Part shown: one piece after another, positions 10,801 to 18,593 of the stretch
Layout of the letters: every line of letters begins with the position of its first letter
How positions within the stretch are numbered: position 1 is the stretch's first letter
From: CANQDT01 sp051878935
GTDB lineage: Bacteria; Bacillota; Clostridia; Lachnospirales; Lachnospiraceae
NCBI GenBank assembly: GCA_051878935.1
Contig: JBJELB010000020.1
Span: 1-64,000 of the forward strand
Direction of reading: 5' to 3'
Length of the DNA stretch: 64,000 bases
The notes under the pieces: model-generated
Told to the model about the DNA's origin: nothing
What the model saw: the letters and a program-made list of their open reading frames with translations, nothing else
The model's database searches: none
Translations under genes and position numbers: made by a program

Positions 10801-11438
10801 ACCAGAGGTACCTGACTCAACTCCTCAATCGAATCAATGCGAAATTCATTCAGACAGGTATCTAAAAAGTAGTCCGGTCTCGGGTGACTCATCGCCAAAC
10901 GGTACAAATCAAAAATATGTTCTTCCAGAGCACGATCTGATTTTCCCGGTGCATAAGCTTCCACAAATTCCAGAAACTCCGGTGTCGCATCCGCATAAGC
11001 CTGCTCCAGGACATCCCGCATCGCATCTTGTTTTAACAATTCCAGCTGTGCATTTTCTGCAATACGAAATCCCGGATCCAAATCCAGCTGACTAAAATAA
11101 TTACGAACCAGCTCCAAACAAAAGCTGTCGATTGTCATAATATGTGCATGCTGAATTAACTCGGACTGCCGTATCAGATTCTCATCCGTCGGATTCTCTA
11201 TAAGCATGTCATTAATCTGATTGGAAATGCGTTCCTTCATCTCACTGGCTGCTGCATTTGTAAAGGTTACGACAAGGAGCTGATCCACATCCACAGGATG
11301 TTCGTTATCCGTAATCAACTGACAGATACGTTCTACCAATACTGCTGTCTTACCGGAACCGGCTGCCGCGGAAACCAATAAATCTGCATTTCTTGTTTCT
11401 ATTACCTTTTGTTGTTCCGGTGTCCATTTTGTCCCCAT
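7806..11438 (-). CDS. addA: ATP-dependent helicase/nuclease subunit A
   Basis: UvrD-type helicase plus nuclease of the AddAB double-strand-break repair complex, 1210 aa. Walker A is VSAAAGSGKTAVL near residue 25, helicase motif II is IDEYQDSN, and motif VI is LRILYVALTRAKEKL. The RecB-type nuclease lies at the C-terminus with IVLLDYKTD. These are all the catalytic signatures of an active AddA, and the length is typical. The ribosome binding site GAAGGTGAG overlaps the last codons of addB and the stop-to-start gap is two bases, so the two subunits are translationally coupled. Confidence 0.97.
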   Translation of the reverse strand: MGTKWTPEQQKVIETRNADLLVSAAAGSGKTAVLVERICQLITDNEHPVDVDQLLVVTFTNAAASEMKERISNQINDMLIENPTDENLIRQSELIQHAHIMTIDSFCLELVRNYFSQLDLDPGFRIAENAQLELLKQDAMRDVLEQAYADATPEFLEFVEAYAPGKSDRALEEHIFDLYRLAMSHPRPDYFLDTCLNEFRIDSIEELSQVPLVERMTEDVGNLVEDLLEQYESLRQTYLEEPEVFEFENGEMFLEECETLHDLDSCEQYHEYQSQLETVSVRTVSRKTKGIDSVLNGEIKNLHEQYKVLIGDIKASLCYGSAEQIVADIQSAAKPMEALVSLTKRFRVAFSEKKKEARVIDFVDGEHFALQLLVQEYDESGRAVPSVIAKELSGQYYEIFIDEYQDSNMIQETILTSVSKEYENIKNMFMVGDVKQSIYKFRQADSKIFMERYHRYHRKEDEREVLIELRNNFRSRPAVQESINAIFYQLMQERLGGIQYTKEVALVPKERQEETEEIDDKTEFLLLDMDSDEEVSDRSKSELEAQMIANRIQEMTAEGRIQYRDIAILLRSAAGRANVIAEVLQQNHIPCFTESQTGYFSAVEIKVILNLLSIIDNPLQDIPFAGVLRSPIVGLRLEELAKIKIAAKESEKTLHTLYDVCRYYYEYGDSKSIHEKLQVLFGQLEEFWEAKKHENLHDFIWFVLERTGYFTYLCAMPDGEERKNNVYMLLQEAVKYEQTSFKGLFRFIQYMNQLRDYEMELDNVRELPADANVVRIMTIHKSKGLEFPVVILAETQKRFNMMDANRPILMHSEYHLGPMAVDLTTRQKSPTIYKNLIKKQMRLENIGEELRILYVALTRAKEKLIITGVVKGVPEDYRYACETRKKESDACAKQEKTLEELPACPYTALQQCNSYLDFFELTWKVIADSEYHEYFRFQVLPLHRMIDTALAGEILHQMEQKQLKQLKVTPDEGIQQQLSAVYHWEYPYLSSTKEKGKYSVSELKKQSMMEQAELTPMLLTNLEEEPKHVPNFISRQEESVTGAMRGTIVHTFMEHSSFADVWDVQMILAKQEEMVREEILSSEEVKALSIDELLAFAGNECRKRMAVAEKNQCLYREQQFLLGVPMKDVMPDKTSEELVMLQGIIDVYWEEEDGIVLLDYKTDSIRYADELVARYRKQMEIYERALMQITGKPVKEKILYSFHLNQAVVL

Positions 11439-11440
11439 GA

Positions 11441-14400
11441 TTACTCACCTTCTCCCTGTTCTCGTATCCGGTCTTCCCGCACCTTTTGCAGGATATCCTC
11501 TTCTTTCATTTTCTGCAAACGACGATACTGCTTTCCTCCACAGCCTGTTTCAAACATACAGACGTTACGATACTCGCAATAATCGCACGGTGTCTTCTGG
11601 TCTAACAGATAAGGTGCGATTGCCACATTTCCTGCCATCATTTCTTTGGCGCGCTTCAACAATTCCTTTGATACATAGGCACCAATCTCTTCAAATTGGT
11701 CTGTCGTCAGTACTTTCGAGTTTTTCGCCAAATCTCCGTCTTTTTTCAGTTTCACCGGAACCGTCTGAAAAGCCCCCTCTGCATTACGTTCCATCAGCTG
11801 CAGAATATCAATATTGGAGTTCGCATATCCATTTAATTGATAATGCTCCAGCAAAGCATCCTCCGGCGATTGTTTCTCATCACGCTCAATGATGGCATCC
11901 TGAATATTATAGTAAAACATTCCCGCCGGAATCACCTGTTTCTCAGGATGGTTTCGCTTCTCCACTTCTACCATCGCATTCATATAGACGACCAACTGAA
12001 TCTGCAATCCATAGTTCATATCAACAATATCAAATTTCGTATTACCGGTCTTGTAATCTACAATGCGAAGATAGATATTCGCATCGTCTTCATAACGGTC
12101 TACACGATCAATCTTACCATACAAATCCATGGAAACCCCGTCATCCAGTTCATAATGCAACGCATCGGTACTCTCCCCGTTAAACGTTAACTCTTCGTGG
12201 ACCGGCTCCATATCGCCCTTTTCAAAATGACGCTGCAGCACCCATGCTGTTCTCTCGGCCATGCGAAGTAATGTATGTTCCATATACCCTGTCCGGCTGG
12301 ATTCTTCAAATACATCAAATCCGTACTCGTCCAACGCCCGACCCAGACCATCGGTTATCAAATCATGGCGCAACTCATCTGTTACGTCACTCCATGTTAG
12401 TGTCTGCTTTTGTACTTCCGTCACAAAGTATTCCATCGTACGATGCAGCATCGTACCAATATCCACAGCACGCACTTCATATACTTTTCGTTCATACAAC
12501 TGCATCCCATACCGCATAAAATGTGCAAACGCACAACCGGCATACTGCTCCATACGAGATACACTGTTTCGCAATTTTGTACCATACAATGCCTGTGCTA
12601 CTGCTTTTCCCAGGCTACTGTCCTCGTTGATATAATAAGCCGCTGTGAATAACTGATGCACATAGCTCCGACTGTCCGGATGCTGTTGTAATAAATAATA
12701 AATCTGCTCCCATAAAGTATCCGACTGAGTCAGTGTATATGCCTGCATGCGGCTGATAAAATAGTCTTCCAGTGCCTGTTTCGACGTCAGATTCTCCAGA
12801 CTATCGGATTCCCTCTGCCACTCCTGAACCTTTAGCTGAGGGAAAATCGTCTGTATCCGGAAAATCAGATAGGACGGACGAATTCCCTTTCCATCCAGAC
12901 CGGCAGTTGCATAGCTGATGAACAACCGATTTTTCGCCTTCGATAATACCAGGTATAAATACAACTGATCCGAATAAATCGCTTCTTTCGCAGTAGGCGA
13001 TAGTTCCACATCCAACGCCTTCATCTGCTCCCTTTCCGGATCTGTTAGAATCCCACTCGATTTTTTTCCTTTCGTCAATACTCCTTCATTAGCACCTACC
13101 AGAAAAACAACCATCGGATTCTCAATACGGCTTCTTTGAATATCTCCAACCAGCACCTGATCCATACTAGCCGGAATCACTCCCAGACGGAACGTATCAA
13201 ATCCCGCATCTAAGATCTGGGCTAATTCTTTCAGTGGCAGCTTCGCATCCCCCAACAGGGCAACCGTCTGGTCAAACAGCTCCATCATTCCCGGATAAAC
13301 CTGGGCATATGCCTTAGCTAACACCAATTCCTGTTTTGACTCCATGCGAGCCACCATCTCTTCCAGCTTACTCTCAAACCGTTCTCTTACACAGAATTCG
13401 TAGACTGCTGTCATATAATCCCGTACCGAATGTTTCTTCGAATGAAGAACCGTATAGACTTCTTCTACCGTCTGACAGAACTTCTCACGAATCTGATTGA
13501 TCTGTTCCAATTCATCACTCGTCATAGATTGGTGTGTCCGTACAAATGGCTGCCGGTAACGTGTCCAACCACGGATTCCAAATTCCAACACATAATTCTC
13601 CAACAGATACACTTCTTCGCTGGTACAGGAAGTCATACCGGTTTTCAGAAAACGGAAGACGCTCTCATACGTAAAATTGTATTCCACCATTTCAAACAAT
13701 GCACGCAGTGCTTCAATACACGGATTCAAGAAAATGCTGCGATTCTGGTCCGCAAAGAAAGGAATCTGATGCTCCTGCAAGGTTTCTTCCAGCACAGCCT
13801 GGTATTCCGTCAGATCACCACCAATAATGGCAATGTCCCGGTAACGGTATCCGTCAACCCGTACCAGCTTACAAATCTGTTCTGCTACCATCTCACATTC
13901 TGCTCTTGGATTTCTGGCTACATGCAGTTCCAAATCCCGATTTGCTTTTGAAAAGCACTTGTATGGATAGCGAAACATCTGACATTCCATATGTGCCAGT
14001 TCTTCTGATTGTATAAATCTGGGCAGAGCTTCTTGTCCGATATAGACCGGTTCCCGATATTTCACTTTTGTTTCATTTACCAGATGAGCTGCTTTTGCAA
14101 TGACTTCCTTGGACATATGAAACAGGGTAGACTTCTCCCGCTTTTTGTCCATCACAACGGATATCGTGACATCCTTTGCATAAACAAATAATTCTTTGAT
14201 TAATTCATATTGCACCGGGGAAAATCCGGTAAATCCATCCAGATAAACAACCGCGCGTTTCATTTTCTGCGACCGTGAAATCTGTGCAGACAACAGCTCT
14301 AATAACTGTTCTCCTGTAACATAAGAATCCCCTAAAAACTGCTCGAACTCCTGCAAAATAATTCTCAGGTCGCATAATTTGTGATACAACAATGTTTCCG

Positions 14401-14842
14401 GTGATATCTGAGACAGCATACGTTCCAATTCCGGTTCATGAAGCTGGTACTGATAAAACTCCGAAAGAACGGATTTCACTTCTTCAATCACACCATATTT
14501 CCCGCCATTTGCTTTTAATACCGTCAACTCATCCTGTTTCTCTGATAGAATCTTCTGAACGATCATACTCTTACCGATATCATCCAGTACCGTGTTCGGT
14601 TGATAGGAAATCTCTTCAAATATGTGGTATGGCAATCGATGAAAACTAACAACATCCACATTCATCGTGCCATGCTGTGGATGTCGCTCTATCAATTCCC
14701 TTTGCATTTTCATCGTAGCCTGCTCCGGCACGATCATGTAATAATACAGCTCCGGATGAGCTAACGACTGCTCTATGATCTCTTCAAAGATACGGTGTGT
14801 CTTACCACTGCCGCTTGGTCCCATTAGTAAACCAACTGCCAT
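11441..14842 (-). CDS. addB: ATP-dependent helicase/nuclease subunit B
   Basis: Second subunit of AddAB, about 1133 aa. An intact-looking Walker A, GPSGSGKT, begins at residue 8. The C-terminal nuclease core reads IVDYKTGNTKFD. The iron-sulfur staple cysteines are visible as GCAFAHF earlier and CDYCEYRNVCMFETGC near the end, matching the four-cysteine AddB pattern. Start chosen at MAVGLLMG because AGAAGGGG lies eight bases upstream; an upstream ATG (7 codons) overlaps that site. First gene of the addBA operon. The complex unwinds and resects broken ends and loads RecA. Confidence 0.95.
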   Translation of the reverse strand: MAVGLLMGPSGSGKTHRIFEEIIEQSLAHPELYYYMIVPEQATMKMQRELIERHPQHGTMNVDVVSFHRLPYHIFEEISYQPNTVLDDIGKSMIVQKILSEKQDELTVLKANGGKYGVIEEVKSVLSEFYQYQLHEPELERMLSQISPETLLYHKLCDLRIILQEFEQFLGDSYVTGEQLLELLSAQISRSQKMKRAVVYLDGFTGFSPVQYELIKELFVYAKDVTISVVMDKKREKSTLFHMSKEVIAKAAHLVNETKVKYREPVYIGQEALPRFIQSEELAHMECQMFRYPYKCFSKANRDLELHVARNPRAECEMVAEQICKLVRVDGYRYRDIAIIGGDLTEYQAVLEETLQEHQIPFFADQNRSIFLNPCIEALRALFEMVEYNFTYESVFRFLKTGMTSCTSEEVYLLENYVLEFGIRGWTRYRQPFVRTHQSMTSDELEQINQIREKFCQTVEEVYTVLHSKKHSVRDYMTAVYEFCVRERFESKLEEMVARMESKQELVLAKAYAQVYPGMMELFDQTVALLGDAKLPLKELAQILDAGFDTFRLGVIPASMDQVLVGDIQRSRIENPMVVFLVGANEGVLTKGKKSSGILTDPEREQMKALDVELSPTAKEAIYSDQLYLYLVLSKAKNRLFISYATAGLDGKGIRPSYLIFRIQTIFPQLKVQEWQRESDSLENLTSKQALEDYFISRMQAYTLTQSDTLWEQIYYLLQQHPDSRSYVHQLFTAAYYINEDSSLGKAVAQALYGTKLRNSVSRMEQYAGCAFAHFMRYGMQLYERKVYEVRAVDIGTMLHRTMEYFVTEVQKQTLTWSDVTDELRHDLITDGLGRALDEYGFDVFEESSRTGYMEHTLLRMAERTAWVLQRHFEKGDMEPVHEELTFNGESTDALHYELDDGVSMDLYGKIDRVDRYEDDANIYLRIVDYKTGNTKFDIVDMNYGLQIQLVVYMNAMVEVEKRNHPEKQVIPAGMFYYNIQDAIIERDEKQSPEDALLEHYQLNGYANSNIDILQLMERNAEGAFQTVPVKLKKDGDLAKNSKVLTTDQFEEIGAYVSKELLKRAKEMMAGNVAIAPYLLDQKTPCDYCEYRNVCMFETGCGGKQYRRLQKMKEEDILQKVREDRIREQGEGE

Positions 14843-14927
14843 ATTATATCCCCTTCTACACATGTTTTTTTACTCATTTGCAACTACGTAAAGTATACCA
14901 AAATGGATATATAGAATCAAGAAAATG

Positions 14928-14997
14928 AAAAATATGTCGTTGTCCCCCGGTGTACCGCCCTTGGCGGCAGCACACCGGGGGACAACGACATATTTTT
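14928..14997 (-). terminator. Long perfect hairpin (26-bp stem), bidirectional-terminator-like, repeat family member 1
   Basis: The arms at 14928-14953 and 14972-14997 are perfect reverse complements over 26 bp. The 18-base loop contains a nested CCGCC/GGCGG pair. A-rich sequence on one side and T-rich on the other give a U-tract in both directions. It lies 73 bases beyond the stop of the DUF3791 gene at 15070, so it can end the 16.7-15.1 kb operon. It shares the outer AATATGTCG/CGACATATT ends, the 18-base loop and a TGCCGC loop core (on opposite strands) with the hairpin at 18483-18544, although the middle of the stem differs. Confidence 0.75.
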
Positions 14998-15049
14998 CAA
15001 AAAAAGCCTGAACCTTTGTCCAGACTTTATTCTTTGTATTATTTTTTAT

Positions 15050-15088
15050 TTTCCAAGAAATATCGAAAGCTAAATTGTGGTTTTGCAC
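15050..15088 (-). repeat. 39-bp remnant of a HepT-type gene, direct repeat of 16265-16303
   Basis: Bases 15050-15088 match 16265-16303 with three mismatches in 39, in the same orientation. The second copy is inside the HepT gene, where it encodes VQNYNLTFDISWK. The first, in the same frame, would encode MQNHNLAFDISWK and then loses similarity. It overlaps the last codons of the DUF3791 gene at 15070. It looks like a leftover of a second HEPN gene, or a recombination scar, flanking the DUF3791-DUF3990-DUF3791 trio. Confidence 0.7.
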
Positions 15089-15291
15089 TGATGATACTCT
15101 ATCGCCAATTCTTCAGCCAAATACTCATCACTCCTGCAATGCATATCAGAAATACCCTGGCTCACTTCTCTGTATAAATCGGATTCATAAAAAATTTTTA
15201 ATGCCTCTGCAACAGGAAGATTCTGTTTTGTAGCAAATAACTCAATCACCCTGGCATATTTTTTTTGTAATAAGATTTTATTTGCTTTCAT
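15070..15291 (-). CDS. DUF3791-type small protein, downstream copy (73 aa)
   Basis: Small acidic protein with the pattern LLQKKYARVIELFA, EALKIFYESDLYREV and GISDMHCRSDEYLAEEL, which I recognise as the short DUF3791-type partner seen beside DUF3990 genes in Firmicutes. Function unknown. The ATG overlaps the DUF3990 stop as ATGA, so it is translationally coupled. The last few codons (CKTTI) run into the duplicated HepT fragment, so the natural C-terminus may have been altered by that event. Likely partner or antidote of the DUF3990 protein, by inference from gene order only. Confidence 0.75.
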   Translation of the reverse strand: MKANKILLQKKYARVIELFATKQNLPVAEALKIFYESDLYREVSQGISDMHCRSDEYLAEELAIEYHQCKTTI

Positions 15292-15767
15292 CCTGCCACC
15301 TCACTCCCTTGAAATGTAATGCATTGATTAATTGCATCTTGAGAGCAAAAACAAATCTGTAAGTTGGGTTTCTCGTAACGCAGTCGATCTATTGCAACAG
15401 ATTTTTCAATCAAGCCATCAAAGAACAGCTCGATGGTATCAAACACTTTGTCATTTGCCACACCGCCAATTATCACATCATATTGGCTGACACAAGCTCC
15501 ACTTCTGCATGCTACAATATACTCTAACCATTCATCAGAATAGGACGAAAATTCTTTTACCAGGAATTCCTTATGCATTTTTTCCTCATCCAACTCATAT
15601 ACTGAAACGATGCTGTTGCCTCTTTTTTCTTTAAATCTCCGAGCCCACTTGATGGCCTGTTCCTGCAGAGGTGTCGTATAAAATCCTTTTCCAAAATCAA
15701 CATTCGCTCTTGATAATGAAACATCCGGATTCTTTACTTCCATGTAAGAACCATGATAAATAATCAT
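15288..15767 (-). CDS. DUF3990 protein, ADP-ribosyltransferase-like fold (159 aa)
   Basis: Begins MIIYHGSYMEVKNPD and continues with RANVDFGKGFYTT and QEQAIKWARRFKEK. This is the DUF3990 signature, a family placed in the ADP-ribosyltransferase superfamily. The YHGS and DFGKGFYTT elements resemble the NAD-binding H-x-S and Y/F-T-T positions of that fold. The target is unknown. It is sandwiched between two DUF3791-like genes with 4-base ATGA overlaps on both sides, a tight arrangement typical of toxin-antitoxin modules. Full length, with no frameshift seen. Confidence 0.8.
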   Translation of the reverse strand: MIIYHGSYMEVKNPDVSLSRANVDFGKGFYTTPLQEQAIKWARRFKEKRGNSIVSVYELDEEKMHKEFLVKEFSSYSDEWLEYIVACRSGACVSQYDVIIGGVANDKVFDTIELFFDGLIEKSVAIDRLRYEKPNLQICFCSQDAINQCITFQGSEVAG

Positions 15768-15988
15768 CTAATCACCCCTTTCTCATGCATGTATTCAATA
15801 ATATCCGATATGATATATTCCTTACTTTGTGTATGCAAAATATCATAGTTGGATAAAATATAATGAAAAAGGATATCATTTTGTTTTGTCAGTAATCTAT
15901 ATGTTTCATCCCCACTTATGCCAAGTGCCTGAGCTGTATTCTCTATGCAAAAAACCATAAATTCCAATTCGTTGCTACTAATATCCAC
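15764..15988 (-). CDS. DUF3791-type small protein, upstream copy (74 aa)
   Basis: Small protein with ELEFMVFCIENTAQALG, TYRLLTKQNDILFHYI and HTQSKEYIISDIIEYM, the common DUF3791 pattern. It begins with GTG directly after the HepT stop codon (no gap), using AAAGGAG inside the end of HepT. Its stop overlaps the DUF3990 start by four bases. It is diverged in sequence from the other DUF3791-type protein at 15070. Probably a regulatory or neutralising partner of the DUF3990 protein (inference). Confidence 0.75.
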   Translation of the reverse strand: MDISSNELEFMVFCIENTAQALGISGDETYRLLTKQNDILFHYILSNYDILHTQSKEYIISDIIEYMHEKGVIR

Positions 15989-16411
15989 CTATTCAACTCC
16001 TTTATTTTCCACACAATAATACTGTGCAACTTTGTTCTTGAATTTTACCAATACTGCATAAAACTCATGAGTAATGGAATCAAACTCCTTTTTCGCCAAA
16101 CTTCCATCATAATCATGTGCAAGCTGATTTCGAATTTTAAGCATCTCTAACCAAATATCATCTTCAATCAATCCAACAGAAAATGACTTTTTCAAAACTT
16201 CACGCGGTGAACCCATTGCAAAATCAATCATTTCAAAATGCTTGGTAAGCAGGTCCTTCATAACTTTCCAGGAAATATCGAAAGTTAAATTGTAGTTTTG
16301 CACGGTTCCTTCCAAAACAAAATCAGCATCCGGGTCCGCGTTCCGACTCTTAGCCAGATGATTCAATGATTTGCAAAATGTATTATATCGATTAATATAT
16401 CTGCTTTCCAT
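15989..16411 (-). CDS. HEPN-domain protein, HI0074/HepT family (140 aa)
   Basis: Nucleotidyltransferase substrate-binding protein of the HI0074 type. The HEPN RNase motif R-x4-H is present as RNQLAHDYDG near the C-terminus, preceded by NLTFDISWKVMKDLL and GSPREVLKKSF, which are standard for the family. In described MntA/HepT systems HepT is the RNase toxin and is inactivated by AMP addition from MntA. Start taken at 16411 (MESRYIN), with GGAGG 11 bases upstream and a 20-base overlap with the MntA gene. It contains the 39-bp stretch repeated at 15050-15088. Confidence 0.9.
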   Translation of the reverse strand: MESRYINRYNTFCKSLNHLAKSRNADPDADFVLEGTVQNYNLTFDISWKVMKDLLTKHFEMIDFAMGSPREVLKKSFSVGLIEDDIWLEMLKIRNQLAHDYDGSLAKKEFDSITHEFYAVLVKFKNKVAQYYCVENKGVE

Positions 16412-16673
16412 ATTTTTTAATATCCTCCAATAAGAAATCATTATGAATTGATTCATACTCAAATATATCAATTTTTCTGAGTGTTAAAATCTTCTCCAGC
16501 TCTTCCTCTAATTTTAAAATGTCTTTACATCCATACACAACAAAATCGATATCGCTAAACGGGGTGGCTGTTCCGGTTGCAAAAGACCCTATTAATTTTA
16601 ATCCCTTTACCCCATTGCTTTTACAAATCAGAGTAACTTGTCGTATCAGTTCATCTATCGGCATCACATTCAT
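16392..16673 (-). CDS. Minimal nucleotidyltransferase, MntA family (93 aa)
   Basis: Carries the minimal nucleotidyltransferase motif GSFATGTATPFSDIDF, that is G-S-x10-D-x-D, near residue 28, and a later hydrophobic strand with acidic residue (KIDIFEY). This is the expected antitoxin-side enzyme for the adjacent HepT, modifying it by adding AMP. The overlap with HepT and the same orientation support a functional pair. First gene of a five-gene unit running to 15070. Confidence 0.9.
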   Translation of the reverse strand: MNVMPIDELIRQVTLICKSNGVKGLKLIGSFATGTATPFSDIDFVVYGCKDILKLEEELEKILTLRKIDIFEYESIHNDFLLEDIKKYGKQIY

Positions 16674-16723
16674 AATCTACGCCCCTTTTATTTTCCCATA
16701 TATTCTTATCCATTTACTTCTGA

Positions 16724-17065
16724 TTAAACCGCATTCTTCATTGAAGACGTACCACGTAGCTGGATAATGACGGATGCCGGAAATGTAACTATCAGCCGAT
16801 TGCCCTCCAGCATTCCTTCATCTAATGCGATTTGTGCGTCATACTCAAAGATCCGAATTAACATGGTATGATCTTCTGTGCTTTGACATTCCAGATGATA
16901 TTTCTTTACTCCATCAGCAATCACCTCAAAAGAACTGTCTGTGATTCGGAGCTGTTCGTTGCCGTTCTTCCGGTTCAGGAAATGCTCGTTTGCATGAAAG
17001 ACGATTTCCTCTTTCCCTCTCCAGAGGGATACCGTCATTGTAGCATAAGCCATACCGGTTTGCAA
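16724..17065 (-). pseudogene. C-terminally truncated nuclease/transposase-like protein (113 aa remnant)
   Basis: The segment YHLECQSTEDHTMLIRIFEYDAQIALDEG resembles the conserved middle part of PD-(D/E)XK-type nuclease or transposase-like proteins common in Lachnospiraceae, with the E-C-Q-S strand that holds catalytic residues. After the strand ending LRGTSS the similarity stops, and the frame ends seven residues later (MKNAV). Such proteins are normally much longer at the C-terminus, so this is most likely a remnant. It sits between two toxin-antitoxin-like units and other broken genes. The identification is from memory of the family pattern and is moderate. Confidence 0.5.
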
Positions 17066-17154
17066 TATATCTTTACATTTTTTTCCATATTAAAATAGGG
17101 CACTTGGCACGAAATTTTCAAAAAGCATTGTAAAATCACCTTATATAAAATTAG

Positions 17155-17184
17155 AAAAGGAGCCTAAGCTCACACTCAGACTCC
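17155..17184 (-). terminator. Orphan rho-independent terminator on the minus strand
   Basis: On the minus strand, GGAGTCTGAG and CTTAGGCTCC pair over 10 bp with two G-U pairs around a 6-base loop, followed by TTTTC. It is oriented to end a minus-strand transcript, yet the next sequence on its upstream side is the plus-strand AraC fragment. The gene it once ended appears to have been replaced. Confidence 0.6.
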
Positions 17185-17194
17185 CATCACTTTA

Positions 17195-17782
17195 TTGTAC
17201 CCTGTTTCGAAATATTCCAATTTGGAGGACTCGAACACCCTACAGGAAATCTTTAATCAATCATTTTGGATTAGTTATGATTGTCAGCATGTATTGCCGA
17301 TTTTTAAACAAATCGTTAAGGAAACCGCTGAACAGAAAATCGGACACGAGATTCTGGTCAAAGCATTATGTCAGGAACTGTTTGTATTACTGATTCGTGA
17401 ATTCACTTCTATATCCACCACACAGAAGAAATATCATGACGCAGATTTAAATCATAATCGCCAGCTTATTATTGATGAGATGTTTTTCTTACACAGTGAT
17501 ACGATTACCCTCGAATCACTGGCCGAACGTTTAGAATGCAGTCCCAGACATGTCAGCCGGTATATTAATTTGTACTATGGCAAATCTTTTCATGAATTAA
17601 AGAATGATTTCCGAATGGCCTCTGCCGCTGCAAAACTACATGATTTGGACAAACCGATTCGCAATATATCAGAAGAATTAGGCTATTCTTCGTATGATTA
17701 CTTTGACAGAGTATTCAAAAAATATTTTTCTCTTTCGCCAACTGATTATCGTCAGCAACTGCAGAAATCTGAAACAAACTAA
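17195..17782 (+). pseudogene. AraC-family regulator remnant lacking the sensor domain (195 aa)
   Basis: The C-terminal half is a clear double helix-turn-helix of AraC type: DTITLESLAERLECSPRHVSRY for the first helix pair and NISEELGYSSYDYFDRVFKKYF for the second, ending SPTDYRQQL. Intact family members of this kind have about 280 residues with an N-terminal cupin domain; here the reading frame opens abruptly after an in-frame stop at 17165 and the only start is a TTG without a good ribosome binding site. The 5' end abuts an orphan terminator. Most likely a truncated gene, although a short DNA-binding protein could still be made. Confidence 0.65.
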
Positions 17783-17785
17783 AGT

Positions 17786-17825
17786 AGTTCCGTTGAAACG
17801 ATGCATGAACCGCTTCAACGGAACT
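17786..17825 (+). terminator. Terminator-like hairpin after the AraC remnant
   Basis: AGTTCCGTTGAA and TTCAACGGAACT form a perfect 12-bp stem with a 16-base loop, beginning just after the AraC stop codon. The following sequence is only weakly T-rich, so termination efficiency is uncertain. The rest of the gap to 18045 shows no gene I can support; a small inverted repeat ATAGTA/TACTAT lies just upstream of the next gene. Confidence 0.5.
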
Positions 17826-18045
17826 TCAATCAACTCCATGATTTCATTATAACGACTCGCTTCCAATATCTGAATGGTCAATACCTACAGAAGCACTTTT
17901 ATAGTTAGAATGAGTATTACCAAATCAATCCTGGAACGTCATTCGTTTAAAGAAGCAATATGATGTTCAGAATCAAGGTTATGAGTTCTATCCGAGGAAT
18001 TTTCTGCATATAGTATAGTACTATCGTTTTAAGGAGGCATATGCC

Positions 18046-18474
18046 ATGAAGTTCCAGACAAAAATCATTGTGCTGAAAGCAAAGGAACTGCTTTATACAG
18101 GATTGTTTCTCGCACTTGGAATCATCCTCATTCTGCTCCTCATTTTTATGTTCCGGCCTCATCACAAGAAGGATACGGAACCAACCATGAAATACATAGC
18201 CGGCGTATACCAGCAGACATTAGAACTCGGCGAAAACGAATGTGTTGTTACCGTAACGGTCGATTCGGACCAGATTAAATCCGTGAAGATGAAAAACTTA
18301 AACGAAGCGGTCACTACCATGTACCCTTTAATGAAGCCAGCGATTGAGGAAATCAATGCGCAGCTTCCCAACATCTCTTCTATCGATGAATTGGAATTTG
18401 AGAACAATAACCAGTATACCAACCAGTTATTAAAGCAGACAATCAAAAAGGCTCTGGAACCGGCAATTCCTTAG
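18046..18474 (+). CDS. Membrane-anchored protein of unknown function (142 aa)
   Basis: A start with AAGGAGG at good spacing, a short basic N-terminus, then one strong transmembrane helix (about residues 15-37, LLYTGLFLALGIILILLLIF). The outside or inside domain of about 100 residues contains AGVYQQTLELGENECVVTVTVDSDQIKSV in two parts, recalling FMN-binding-like small beta domains, but without the flavin-attachment threonine motif that I can identify. Function unknown. It stands alone on the plus strand and is followed at once by a long terminator hairpin. It is one of the few intact genes between 16.7 and 19.7 kb. Confidence 0.7.
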   Translation: MKFQTKIIVLKAKELLYTGLFLALGIILILLLIFMFRPHHKKDTEPTMKYIAGVYQQTLELGENECVVTVTVDSDQIKSVKMKNLNEAVTTMYPLMKPAIEEINAQLPNISSIDELEFENNNQYTNQLLKQTIKKALEPAIP

Positions 18475-18482
18475 ATATGAGG

Positions 18483-18544
18483 AATATGTCGACTGCCCTG
18501 GTGGATGCCGCTGGCTGTGCTGCCACCTGGGCAGTCGACATATT
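18483..18544 (+). terminator. Long hairpin (22-bp stem, one mismatch), repeat family member 2
   Basis: The arms at 18483-18504 and 18523-18544 pair over 22 bp with one mismatch around an 18-base loop, followed by TTTTTATT. It begins eight bases after the stop of the membrane protein gene, so it is a good terminator for it. The outer nine bases (AATATGTCG) and the loop length are the same as in the hairpin at 14928-14997, while the inner stem has different but still paired bases. Confidence 0.8.
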
Positions 18545-18553
18545 TTTATTGTA

Positions 18554-18593
18554 AAAACGTGATATCTCCATCAAAGCGGAGATATCACGTTTT
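18554..18593 (-). terminator. Terminator of the DUF4143 remnant
   Basis: AAAACGTGATATCTCC and GGAGATATCACGTTTT are a perfect 16-bp inverted repeat with an 8-base loop; on the minus strand it ends in TTTTTAC. The stop codon of the ATPase remnant lies inside it. Together with the plus-strand hairpin at 18483 it separates two convergent genes. Confidence 0.75.

Noticed and set aside
14870..15088. A 72-codon minus-strand frame starting with a HepT-like peptide
   Set aside because: Only the first 13 or so codons match HepT; the rest runs through the terminator hairpin and is not a gene. The match is kept as a repeat/remnant.
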